DNA of 64,000 nucleotides, from NCBI GenBank assembly GCA_016165875.1, contig JABBOT010000010.1:11973003-12037002 (forward strand), written 5' to 3'. How positions within the stretch are numbered: position 1 is the first letter of the stretch; each line of letters starts with the position of its first letter. The position numbers were made by a program, and so were the translations under genes. Under the pieces are notes generated by a model that saw only the letters and a list, made by a program, of their open reading frames with translations, made no database searches and was not told the DNA's origin. This DNA comes from Acanthopleura granulata. Taxonomy: Eukaryota > Mollusca > Polyplacophora > Chitonida > Chitonidae. Below, in pieces: positions 11,460-22,085 of this stretch.

Positions 11460-11882
11460 AGTCATGTTGCTGGATGGGTATACCATATGGGGCCTCGTAC
11501 TCTAAATGGCAATTGTCATGTCCTCTTATCACGCCGCCTGGATGGATATACCAAATGGGGCCTTGTCGCTTCATGGGAATTTCAATAGAAGCCAGATGTG
11601 CCAACTCTTTCTGCCATACCCTCTGATCACGCCGCCGCACACTTCGATATCCACACGCGAGAGAAAGCCTTTGTTAGTAACACCAACCCCGCAAATTCTG
11701 CAACGCTGTGTACACGAGCCCTTAGGAAGTCTTGCCAGGTGAAGCTTACAGAAATCTCCAAGGCAGCTTTTACAGCAGAGATCTTTTGAGTTTATGGTGA
11801 GCCACTTGCATGTGTTTTGTCCGTTAGGCATGATGGATTGTATTGGTATATCAGCAATAGAGTGGACATCTTTAAAAGGCAA
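11460..11882 (-). pseudogene. Cysteine-rich small frame beside the Polinton-like polymerase
   Basis: A minus-strand frame of about 100 codons contains MPNGQNTCKWLTINSKDLCC, then KSCLGDFCKLH and CTQRCRICGVGVTNKGF. The spaced Cys pairs suggest a zinc-binding protein. It lies directly upstream of the polymerase-helicase start on the same strand and may be a separate small gene or a displaced N-terminus. Its 3-prime part (11460-11640) is built of short tandem duplications. I do not recognise the family. Confidence 0.35.
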
Positions 11883-12219
11883 AAACCCGGTCGGTGAAGG
11901 TGGTGAGCCGTCCCTGGGGTTTTGCTATATGACTTGAGGACCGAACATGCTTAAGCTCCGGTCAACATAAATAATTATTATTTTTTTATGTACTCAAACG
12001 GGCCCCGGCTTACTCTCATAATTGCCAATTATCTATGTACGTGGATCCCTGATGTCTGCTCTGGTCTGGAACATGGGCTTGAAGGCTCAACGGGGGGAGG
12101 GGGAGGCGGCTTCCATTAGTTAGTGCATTCGTCCTCCCTGCTGCTGGTGTTGATAATCAGTTACGGATCTCAGTTGCGCTTTCATTCCAACTGTTAATAT
12201 ATCCAACTTGGCGATATAC

Positions 12220-12796
12220 TCAACACGAGCATACGGTTCCTAGCCCTGAGCTAAGAGGAATTAGACACAATAATGAAGAGGAGTTCCGGATAATCTGGAC
12301 AGTAGGTTGGTATTTACTAGCAAGAGAGCCGTGCTCACTGTAAAATTTATGAAATTTAGAGCGAAGGTGTTTGATGGAATATTCTTGGCACACTAATTTT
12401 TGTGGTAATAACTTGTGAGACTGATTAAAATCATTACACTGCACACAGGGTCTAACAAAGGCTATAGGAATATATGCGATATGCAAGACCATTCGGAATA
12501 TTGCTATCAAAGTAGGGATAGTTCACAATACCAAAATGAGAAACTATCCCTTTTGTCGTAAAGTCTGAATGACAGAAAATCCTTGTCTTTGGACAGGTGC
12601 AAGTCCACGTAAGATGCACCATTGGAGAATCTGTAGTTTCCTTAAAATTCAGGAAAGGTGCATCTACATGTATATCTTTCACTGCCTTTGTTATATTCCG
12701 GTTGTTCACAGCTTGCAAATCATCACTGTGCCCTTTGGTTAATGAGAAAGATGGAGCCTGGTAAAGATGACTCATTAAATGTCTGTATGTAGTCAT
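12220..12796 (-). pseudogene. Reverse-transcriptase-type retroelement fragment, C-terminal region
   Basis: Two overlapping minus-strand frames together show HFGIVNYPYFDSNIPNGLAY, then (next frame) CVQCNDFNQSHKLLPQKLVC and KHLRSKFHKFYSEHGSLASK. I know this order (IVN-x-P-F-x-D-x-x-I-P, then a second helical block) from C-terminal parts of certain invertebrate retroelement polymerases, but I cannot fix the clade. It is not the LINE family that dominates the window. No catalytic DD box is visible. One frame change lies near 12480. Confidence 0.45.
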
Positions 12797-12835
12797 ATTT
12801 CACCCTAGAACAGGTATATGTCTGCAAGACTTAGG

Positions 12836-13040
12836 TCACAATCACGGGCCACAACCCACAGCAAACAGGATACCTCTACTAGTCGCCTTCTACGACAAGC
12901 CCGGAGGAGGCGGGGGGGGGACTTTTCTATTAAGAGTAACCACACGGAAGAACACTTGGTTAGTCGCCTCGTAAGAAAGTTTGCCTAGAGGGCGGAAGTC
13001 CTATTTTTTCTCACCCAGGGATACCATAGGGTACGTTCGC
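12836..13040 (-). mobile_element. Solo fragment of the LINE 5-prime module
   Basis: The stretch CACGGGCCACAACCCACAGC, then TAGTCGCCTTCTACGACAAG and GCCTAGAGGGCGGAAGTCCT parallels 1761-1945 (minus orientation) and 44450-44700 (plus orientation). No ORF1 follows, so it is a truncated or recombined remnant. Confidence 0.55.
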
Positions 13041-14590
13041 ATGAATAAAAAATTCTGGAGTGTGATCTTTAGGAACAATCAGGTATGCACATAACATCAT
13101 AACAACGAGGCGCTTTTGTAGTTCTCTCAGTTTCTTTTAAAAGGTGGGGAGTATAAAAATCAAACAAGACTGATTACAAGGCCATGGAAAAATTAGTTCA
13201 TTAGGTTGGCTAGTTCAGAGCAAAATGGTAAAACAACCCTATCTTACAACCTGTACATTTAACTGCAGTTTTCGCGGCATAAATCTTAGTAAATCATTGC
13301 ACATGTACGAGATTAAGTTTCCAATAATACTTTTATAGAAATAATGGCATCGTTAAGTACATCGTAAAAGGAAAATTAACTAAGGAAACGACCATGGTAA
13401 TTTGATATACATGATATACATGTAGCTAAATTCTAACATCATTGGGAATAAAAGAGTTCCGGCTGTGCATTTACATGACTAATATTTCACATACCCATTT
13501 CTGTTTTGTGTACGCCGTGCATGTACATACACGATAATAAAAATAGCATTTGTTGGAAGATTAACTTGCTCTCTAAATTCATTCCATTTACATCACTGCA
13601 TTATGATCACTAAACCCTATATTGCTCCTTTCTCATATGGCACCTCCGACACTGTAATATAAAATGTCATATTCTGTTCATAAAAATCCAAAAGCTAATG
13701 CCATCATCAATATTTGTAGCACTTATTGTGATCAAAACAATTTATTTCATGATATTAAAAAATTAACTCTGGCATCCATTAAATCTTTCTGAATTTATTA
13801 TTTAGATATAGGTCTAGGTTAACCAGCAACAAGACAAAAATGTTACTGTAAAACTGAAAATCTACAGAAATTTTAGAACTAGTGCTATCGATTAGTATAT
13901 GAACAGCTTTAATTATCTGGAAATCCAGCGTCTGGTGGGCAATTTTATATCCTTGTATACATAATGTGTGTCAGCGAAGAAATAAGATTGCTGGTAAAAT
14001 GCTCAGTTATACTTCAATATTTTCTGCGTTGCAGTAGCTACTTTTTACGTCCTGACGCATACATTATGACTTGTTTATAACATTGTAATCTTGAGCTTCA
14101 ATATTGACATTTGATATTAAAGAGCACAATAAGTTTATCGTTTCTTCCTCATAGTGTCTACAGATTGACACTCTCTTTAAACCAAGTGTTTTTCGATTAA
14201 GGTCACATTGCTGGCAAAAACAAATTTACCAATATATTGTGAATACACTGGCATCATTAATTTCTTTATGACGAAAATATGCCGAAATGATGATCTTTTA
14301 TGTTCTCGTAAGATCTTTCTGTGTATAACGCATAGGACCTTAGCCAGCTGCTATTAACATAGAACTCTGCCTCAGGTGAACAGATTAGGTCTATATTGTT
14401 TACAACACAACATGTCCCAGACCAGTTGTTTGATAGCGTTACAGACTATGGTGTATTTAAATTTTACAAAATTATACATCACAGAATTACATTTCATGTG
14501 GTTTTTAAATTATAGCTAGCTGATTTTGAGCTCTACTTGGAGACAGCCGGAAGAGGTTATGCAATAGCAAATTCTACGTCCTTACGTTAA
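13041..14590. other. AT-rich interval, no gene seen
   Basis: There are no long frames, no recognisable repeat and no convincing splice-bounded exon on either strand. A few short tracts such as TGATATACATGATATACATG near 13401 are minor duplications. Confidence 0.5.
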
Positions 14591-14599
14591 TTTTTCTTT

Positions 14600-15425
14600 C
14601 AAAACCCTACGCCCGATACTGTTTTCGTCCGATTTAAACGAAACTTGGGGCAATTGTAAACATCAAGACACAATATTCGCAGTGTCAAATTTTCATTTCC
14701 ATGATCGGTTGCTAATCTGTCTGTTTTTTTTTTGTTTTGTTTTTTTCAGAAAATGTTAACCTTCGAAACGCTACATGCACTTTTACAGGCTACTTCAATC
14801 TACAGTTTTGGTCCGATTTAAAATGAAACTTGGTTCAAGTGTTACAGATTATATCAAGATAAAGCAGTTCCTAGTCTCGATTTTCTGTATTGGTGATCGC
14901 TTGTCCATGCCTTCACCATGTTACAAAATGCTACTGCCCCTAGTTTTCGTATGATTCCAGTGGAGTTTGAGTCACGTGGGGACTACATCAGGGTACACAA
15001 CTCGTAGTATCGATGTTCCATTTTCATGAATAGTTGTCCATCTGTCTGTCTGTTCATCCACCATGTTTACATTTCCCTCAAAGCACCACTCCGCCTACAG
15101 TTTTTGTCGAATTTCAGCGACAGTTGTTTGAAGTGTAGACTACATCAAGACACATAATTCCTGGTATCCATTGTTAATTTCGATGATCACTTGTCTGTCA
15201 GTTGATCCAGTGTATTTTAATACATCTTTTAAAGCATTCCTCCTACAGGGGTTGTCTGATTTCAATGAAAATTGGTTGCAGTTTAGACTACATAAAGATA
15301 CATAAGTCGCTTAGTTATGATTTTCTATTTCGATGATCGGTTGCCAGTCTGTCTGTGTCTGTTCATACAACAGACATTAACACTTCTGTCAAAATGACTA
15401 CTAATTACTGTTAATGTCTAATTTC
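14600..15425. repeat. Decayed tandem array of about 150-bp units
   Basis: The anchor GTCCGATTTNAANGAAACTTGG recurs in diverged form at about 14628, 14811, 14947, 15106, 15256 and in part at 15408. Each is followed by an ACTACATCAAGACACATAAT-like block, a TTTCNATGATCGGTTG block and a CTGTCTGTCTGTTCATCCA block. Spacing is about 183, 136, 159, 150 and 152 bp. The units are old and diverged. Confidence 0.7.
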
Positions 15426-15867
15426 TAAAAAAAAGAGTTCAACAAATATGTACAATTTGTTATCAACTGTGATGTCGAAAGATGACCTCTTCAGGTAAGG
15501 CTGCATGTTAGTAATATGACGTTAAACCCTGGCTCTTCATTCATCCTTGTGAGTATAAGAACAGACCTGCATCTCCGGAGCAAAAGTCTACATCCTGTGT
15601 CCTAGTGAAATAGGTTGATGAACATGACCAAAAATACCGTGACCTGTCAAAATAATAAGCATATAAATCTATACCCCGAAATCTCACTCGTCACCACCAC
15701 TTAGTGAAGACACATGACTGATAACGATGATTTCTTTTGAAGGCAGCTCCATTTTAATGAGACATGTCTGTCGTGACGCATTTTAATGTAAAAGTTAAAT
15801 GACAGACATGACAGATAATTTGGAGATACCGGTAAGATACCTCATCAGCTGTCCAGCTAGAAATAAT

Positions 15868-16042
15868 TTGGGTAATTTATATAGTAACTTATACATATCC
15901 AGGTCACCCAGTAAGTCATGGAGAGGAACTCCTTCAGAGATTCAGTATTGCTGTAGCGTTTTTCAATTTGTTCCACAATGCTAAAACACACCCGATAAAG
16001 GCTTCGATGTTATCTGGTATGTCAGTGAAATCAAGTAAGATT
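15868..16042 (-). pseudogene. Unidentified coding remnant with a one-base frame break
   Basis: Reading away from the SINE tail, the minus strand gives LLDFTDIPDNIEAFIGCVL. One frame over it then gives IVEQIEKRYSNTESLKEFLS and MTYWVTWICISYY. Both parts look like real protein (acidic helix, Lys/Glu-rich helix, aromatic end), and the change falls in the run GTGTGTTTTAGC near 15975. Either a one-base indel broke an old exon or one half is chance. The upstream side is interrupted by the SINE tail at 16043. No family is recognised. Confidence 0.35.
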
Positions 16043-16110
16043 TATTTATTTATTTGATTGGTGTTTTACGCCGTACTGAAGAATATTTCACTTATACCCC
16101 ACATCAAGTA
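16043..16110 (-). mobile_element. SINE-A tail fragment
   Basis: TTATTTATTTGATTGGTGTT, then TTACGCCGTACTGAAGAATA and TTTCACTTATAC match the 3-prime ends of the SINEs at 28191-28438 and 39711-39965. Only the tail is present. Confidence 0.7.
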
Positions 16111-16280
16111 GGAGATCCCTCAATTCTTTTGATGTATTCCAATGTCACCAGATAGAAAACTTCTGGAAATGTTCTCCTAACTGGACACATTCTTTGCACA
16201 GTTCATAAATCCCCCCCCCCTTTTATAGGCTTTTCTGTGGATTTGGACACTGTTCAGAGGAAGATAAACAACATCGTGAC

Positions 16281-16541
16281 CTATAGATAAAACAATTTAG
16301 TTCTGTTTCCAGCAAACGCTCTGTCATTTACGAACATCTTCGGGTGAATTCTTTGTGCAAAAAGGCTTTCTCTGTGTGTCAAAAGGTCGGGAAAGACTAC
16401 GAAGTGGCCGACCATGGACATGCCTCGTGACATTATGCGAGATTGAGCAGTTATGTTGAATACAAAGAAGACTTTCGTTCCCTGGATATCGAGACCTTGG
16501 TAGTGAAAACATGTGGATTTTCTGTATACATTGACTGGAAC
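16281..16541 (-). CDS. Probable terminal exon of an unidentified gene
   Basis: A pyrimidine-rich acceptor (CGTCTTCGTTTTGTAG) ends at 16542. The next 261 bases are fully open (86 codons plus TAG at 16283-16281). The frame starts VPVNVYRKSTCFHYQGLDIQ and continues through KVFFVFNITAQSRIMSRGMS to FAQRIHPKMFVNDRAFAGNR. It has a glycosylation sequon (NIT) and a beta-rich look. A second frame of the same bases is open to 16324, so the phase is not settled. A possible upstream exon ends at a good donor (AATAGAG followed by GTAAGAACG) at about 16609. The C-F-x-Y-x-G pattern faintly recalls integrin alpha chains, but this is too weak to name. Confidence 0.4.
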   Translation of the reverse strand, partial: VPVNVYRKSTCFHYQGLDIQGTKVFFVFNITAQSRIMSRGMSMVGHFVVFPDLLTHRESLFAQRIHPKMFVNDRAFAGNRTKLFYL

Positions 16542-19241
16542 CTACAAAACGAAGACGCGACGGCTGTTTCTTTCATTTAAAACTGAATGGGTGCCCCCCA
16601 AATATAACGTTCTTACCTCTATTAATGAAATGCACATGTAAGGCAACACGTTCTGCCTTCATATCATCGCATTTTGTAACAAGCGTGGAGAAGAATCCAG
16701 AAAAGATCGATACATTAAGAATTGTTGAATGCAATTAGGTGATATGCGGTCGTATTTTATATATATTTTGAGGACTGAGATAAATGTTGTGTTTTGTAAC
16801 TTTTTAACTTAGGTGATCAGAGCGTTGTAATCAGAACGTTTTGTTACTAAAGTCGTTGTTACAGGGTCAAGTCAACCAGGGTATATCTGAATGAAATGAT
16901 GAATCATAATGACTTAACACAACTTTAGCAGCATTTCAGCCCTGTGTTGGTCTCGACAAATCTACTGTATGATGTTTTCATATGCAGACATTATGGAGGT
17001 AGAGGTAGGGAGAACTTTCTTTGTGTTTGGACCGAGACCGCCTCTCTTTTCTAGGAAATCTGCTGAGATGTCCGAGACGGCATGAATTGTTCATCATATC
17101 TGCAAAACATGTAGAACTCACACTGGCCTCCAAATATCTACCTCATGGGTTGCCCAGGTGTCAAAAAATATAGGCCTTCAGCCTGTCGAATATATCGACT
17201 AATCTAGAGCTATATATTGTAGGCCGTAGTGAATGAATGAATGATTATGGCTGAACACCACATCGGCAATGTTTCAGCCATATCATGGCGAAAACATGTT
17301 CAAAACCAGGAAACAGTATAGGGGCTTTCGAAAAGATAATGAGAACAGGCAAAGTAAATCAATCAGACTAACCCGTGTCGGAGGAGGACGGGTGGTTGAG
17401 GGTTCCTTGGCTTTTGGCCAGTCATGCGCCCAACACGCCACTTTGGACCTTATATTCTCCTTGGTAGGTTGAACAGGCCCGGTCCGCCAAATGAACTGGT
17501 CACACTACACTTGATTCCGTTCGTCATTCTATTACTTGTTGTGATGTCGATTTGTTATTCTCCAAACGCCCCTGTTTGGGGGTAACGGCGAAAGGCTTTG
17601 GTCAATGGAGGAGATTGAATTCAACCTTTCGGTACAATCAATCCGTTTGAGTATACCATTTGTGGGACCCCTGGGTCTATTCTACTGTTCACTTGAATAG
17701 CATGTCAAGATTATCATGCTAAAAAAAGAAGAAATGTCAGAATAAATATATCAGACACTGTGTCAGAAGAAACTGTGCCGGATCTCACAGGGCTTCTTCC
17801 AAACAGTGCCCAATTTATTTAAAAGCAAAAGGAATAATTACATTAAAAACTAAACACAGCATTTCATACCGGGGAGGGGGGCAAACGTTTATTCCGTCCT
17901 TCCCTCACAAACTCTGTCCCATCATATGCTAATGTGGTCAAACCTAGTCTTGTGACTAGTGGCACACAAGCTGGCCTATTCGCGCTAATGAACCATCAAT
18001 TAAACCGTTAAACAGACCCATACCAAAAGTAATGCAAGTAATAAATCCATGTTTTGAACTCAAACAAAGCATACCTCAGTCTCAAAACCGTGTACATTTT
18101 CTAAACTAGTAAGCAGCAGTGATTGTACACATAAGAAAACCATCAATAATACCAATTCTGAGACAGCTAAAACTCCAAACCCTAATTTCAAAAAGAAAAT
18201 ACATCAAAAATTAATAAAGGTAAAGTATTAAATCCTCCAGGCCCTGCTTAACGTCATTCATAGGTTCCCAAAGGATCAGCTTCAGAACTTATATGGGTGG
18301 TTGGAGGATTTGGATTCCTCCATTGAGGAAATGGACAGATTTCATTCGCTGAGAAGTGCCAGCAGACACCGTGACGCGAGGAGGCAATTTGAAACAACCA
18401 ACAGATCTGGCTCTGCAGCATGCCTTCCTTCAGAATGTCTTCCCCCGTGGGTTTCCCCCGTGTGCCCTCTAGGCAAGCTTGTCGCAGAAGGTGAGGAACA
18501 TAGAGCTCTCTTATTTTGGGCCCGGCGAATAGAACAGGTTCACATCTCCTTGGTTTTTGTGAGAGACAACCGGGGTTGAGACCCGTGACGGGGGAAGACG
18601 AGATCCTGGTGGCTGAGGGTGGGTTGGTCTTGCGAGATTCTCACGGTCGCATAGGTCCTGTTCGATAACTCGGCTTGGTCATGCCTTGCCTCCTCATGGT
18701 TGTAAAATTCTCATGTATAAAAACATAATTGAGAAACCCTGGTACTTGCTAATTGATTTTCGGAATTATGATGAGGCGGTGGCTCATGGCCGAATTGAGT
18801 AGTGCGCGTCTGATGTGTGACCTCTTTCAGTAGTTGGAGAGAGAGTTCAGTTCGAAGTGGGAATTAGCTCATCAAGGCCGTGTATCTGAATATATCTTTT
18901 GTGGAATCCTGTGTGTACATCCTGCTGGATAACCAGACGATCCGATATCGCCTTTGTTAGCACTTCGTGGTGAGTGGGAAACACGGATGTGAAATGTATT
19001 ATACTTAAACTATGACCTCTACACCCACATCGTCCATTGGCTCTAAAACCATTTGGACTTCCTCTCAACCTGTTTCTTTGAGTAGTACAAAACAGAGGAA
19101 AAACGACGTTTTACGTCATATTGAATTCGCACCAGACGGTTCTCCAGTATTTTTGATAGTGTCCACTAAAGACCCTCTAAAGGCTGCTTCAAAATAAAGG
19201 CAATAGCCCTTTGTAAAGCTCATTTACAAAGCTCTGATCTT

Positions 19242-19607
19242 TTGCAGACTTCCTATGACAATGTTGCCAAGGGAGTGTCCCCATCCGTTGGCGCCCAGAC
19301 TTCCATATCATGGCCTATTGGCATAGAGAGACCTAAAACCATACCCAACCCCTCCCTTCAAGGGTCATATAAATCACTTGTTCATACCTCCATCGCAATA
19401 CAGACATCACCAAAGAAAATGACAAAAATATCAAATAAAATGTCAGTTAATACCGGTATAAGTCCTGAAAAATCTAAAAAAAAAAAACGGCAAAACCCAG
19501 TTTACCCTGAGACCAACCCTATAAGACCACTGGAGATCCGATCAAAACTCATAAAAAGTTTTAGACGCTTAGAGGATGCAATACTTTCAAATCGGATGCG
19601 GATGTGA
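19242..19607 (+). pseudogene. LINE ORF1 C-terminal part (copy B)
   Basis: A 121-codon frame contains VGAQTSISWPIGIERPKTIP and a Lys/Ser-rich tail ending in RSKLIKSFRRLEDAILS. It corresponds to 261-701 (minus) and 54590-54967 (minus). The zinc knuckles expected upstream are not readable, so this is a truncated ORF1. Confidence 0.6.
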
Positions 19608-19805
19608 TGAATACATCACCCACAATTGGGAGATCCAGTAAGGAGTCGACGAAGGAAGATTGTACCCGGTCAAGACTGAAATCACCTATATGCCTTTCTC
19701 CATAATGTGATACTCAGACAACATTATACTGTGGAATTATCGAGGTCTTAAGGTTAATTATGTTTAAACAACACAGCTAATTCAACCTCTAAGTACAATT
19801 GCCCT

Positions 19806-20144
19806 TTGTCTTCACGAAACTCGCCTAAGACATCTGACAAAGATAAAATATCATTTAAACATTATACAGTTTACAGCAGTCATTCTAATGAAGAAGAGAG
19901 AGCTTGTGGCGGCTCTTCTGTCTTCCTGAGAAATAACGTAATTCACAGTCCTGTTGCCTTCGATACGAAGCTTCAGGCTTTGGCCGTGCGCGTTTCTTTA
20001 TCGGAAACTATCACTTTATATTCGGTTCATGTTCCACCTCATTCTTCTTCGTCACTTTCGCAGTTGTTCAGTTTAAAAGAGCAATTGCCTGTCTCTTTTA
20101 TAATTATGAGGGATCTTAATGCCCATAACCCCCTCAGAGGGTAG
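19806..20144 (+). pseudogene. LINE APE endonuclease fragment (copy B)
   Basis: The frame includes KDKISFKHYTVYSSHSNEEE, SSVFLRNNVIHSPVAFDTK, ALAVRVSLSETITLYSVHVP and PVSFIIMRDLNAHNPLRG. The last block is the metal-binding G-D-x-N-A-H motif of AP-endonuclease-type LINE nucleases with the G replaced by R. The family's later S-D-H motif is out of frame. This nuclease would nick target DNA for target-primed reverse transcription; this copy cannot. Confidence 0.65.
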
Positions 20145-21277
20145 TAATAATATAAATGATAAGGGTAAAATACTAGAAAAGAATTTTTATCAAAAGATGA
20201 TCTGTGCTACTTCTCTGATGGTACATATGCCTATTTACATACCTTGTATGATAACGACTGTCGCAAAGCTATTAAGGACTGTATGATGACCGGGCACATT
20301 GTTAATACATGTCAGGCTGATGATAATTTAAACCCGGTTCGTATTTTTAGAGATAAAGCTCGTCGATTAATTGGGCCCAAGAGACGATCTTGTTAGTGGA
20401 ATTAAGAGCACTCAAGTATAAGGCCCAGCAAACACAATAAAGCAAAAGTCCTGCATTTAAAAGATCGTGATACTTTATTAACTTTTCCATCTGACAAAGG
20501 AAATTAACTAGCAGAAACAATATCTCAGAAATCTTCTTCTAATAATTAACCTCAATTTCAAAAGATTAAAACTCAGCTGGAGAAAATAAAATCGTCGTTT
20601 TCTTCCAAGAATGAGATTAAAATAAGCCTCTTAGTATCGATGAACTTAAAAACAGTATTAAAAAAGGCACACAACACTGCGTGTGGTCCTGATAGCGTAT
20701 GCTATAACCTTCTGAACCATCTACTACGTGAACCACTCGGAACACTCTTGGACTTATATAATGATATCTGGATACCTGGTAATTTCCCGCTATCATACAG
20801 GGAGGCGTGAATTATCTCTGTTCCAAAACGGGGAAGGGTTATACTAACCCAAATAATTACAGTCCCATAGCTCTTACCATAGTTTCAGACTATGGAACGG
20901 ATGATAAATGATAGGCTTGTTTGGTTGAAAGAAACTAACAATTAACTACTATCAAATGTTCTATGTCGATTTCGTCAAGGTATATCCACTTTAGATCACC
21001 TTGTTTCGACGAGACGAAATAGTTTTAAGGAGGTGGCGTGTTGGGCATTCTCGTGTAACACATAATTTTGTCTTAGATGGGAACTGTGCTCCCGAATGTA
21101 TTGGACGTGATGACTAATACGGCATCAAACATATCCTTGTTGACTGTAACGACTTTTCCCATGTCGGGCAAAGATTCTACACAGCCGACTATAACCAATT
21201 TGTTTGATAGTTATATATTGTATATAAAGATATACACAGTTGTTGCGCTACATATATATTCATGTAAAATGTAGGCA

Positions 21278-21420
21278 GGGACCTCTGTGACTGAGTCGGC
21301 TAGCACGCTAGCGCAGCGCAATGACCCAGAAGCCTCACACCAATGCGGTTGCCGTGAGTTCAAGTCCAGCTGATGCTGGCTTCCTCTCTGGCGGTAAAAC
21401 ACCAAGCAAATAAATCAATA
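21278..21420 (+). mobile_element. SINE-A, internally deleted
   Basis: A tRNA-like head (CTCTGTGACTGAGTCGGCTAG, A-box-like; GTGAGTTCAAGTCCAGC, B-box-like) joins directly to the tail AAAACACCAAGCAAATAAATC. The middle domain seen at 39711-39965 is missing. It lies immediately after the 3-prime end of LINE copy B. Confidence 0.7.
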
Positions 21421-21714
21421 AAAAGTAGACAAACATATATCATAGGATGTTTAGCAGGTAAAAATAAGTCCAGAAAGTCCACCGTTGCACGATATTAACA
21501 CAACAGCACAATATTTATTGCTGTTTTATTCAGTGTTTTAAAATGACCGCAAAATAATAAAGACCATATTTGGAAATAGCAGGAAACGGCCTTTCAGAGG
21601 ATGCATACTTTGTCTAAATGAGGTCTTGTCTTTGAACTGAAGCCTTTACATGAAATCCGCTTGATATAGTAGATAAAATATAAAGGATTCTTTCTAATGA
21701 TGCCTTTAAATTTA

Positions 21715-22085
21715 TTAATGTGACTTTTTTACGTGGTACTGCCTGGAATATTTAACTGACTTTCTTGGCGTCACTGGCGCGTGTATTGGCATAAGTGGAG
21801 AACAGGGCTCGGGCGTTTGCCAATATGTTATGTTACTTTTGAACTTGGTGATCACAGTCCTTAATATACAGTAGGCAGTCTTTAGAAGAAGCCACGTGGA
21901 ATTCGTCGCAATATGAAAACTAAGCAGGGTTTTCACAATGGAAGCACAAACAGACCACTTCATTTCTGCGTTGGTCCTTGCCATGAAGAAACCGTAAATA
22001 GTTTCCACCCAGGCTTGACCTACTTTTCCCATTGTTACGTGGCACAAAAATCTGGAAATATTCTTCTCCAGAGCGGGTGATCAGA
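21715..22085 (-). CDS. Weak candidate exon, unidentified
   Basis: A minus-strand frame of about 120 codons includes GKVGQAWVETIYGFFMARTN and PLMPIHAPVTPRKSVKYSRQ. It stops at 21717-21715 with AATAAA overlapping the bases just past the stop. An acceptor-like TATTTCCAG ends near 22053, and a short ATG-bearing segment with a good donor (ACAAAA followed by GTAAGTCACC) lies near 22298. Spliced that way, a different 47-residue frame would be used. Two competing frames keep this low. Confidence 0.2.

Larger units (their letters stand above)
18430..21260 (+). mobile_element. LINE copy B, decayed but with both ends
   Basis: In order on the plus strand: a 5-prime module (18430-18690), ORF1 pieces (about 19015-19607), an APE endonuclease frame (19806-20144), reverse-transcriptase scraps (20250-21010), and the 3-prime tail protein near 21040-21260. 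The tail near 21075-21270 corresponds to the end of copies at 47.9 kb and 29.7 kb. There are many stops and indels, and the reverse-transcriptase catalytic box is not found. A SINE abuts the 3-prime end. Confidence 0.75.

Noticed and set aside
4280..12200. Terminal inverted repeats of the Polinton-like relic
   Set aside because: I compared the flanks by eye and found no convincing inverted match. The ends seem lost or replaced by repeats.
14600..15425. CRISPR-like array
   Set aside because: Units are 140-180 bp, strongly diverged and without unique spacers, in animal DNA.
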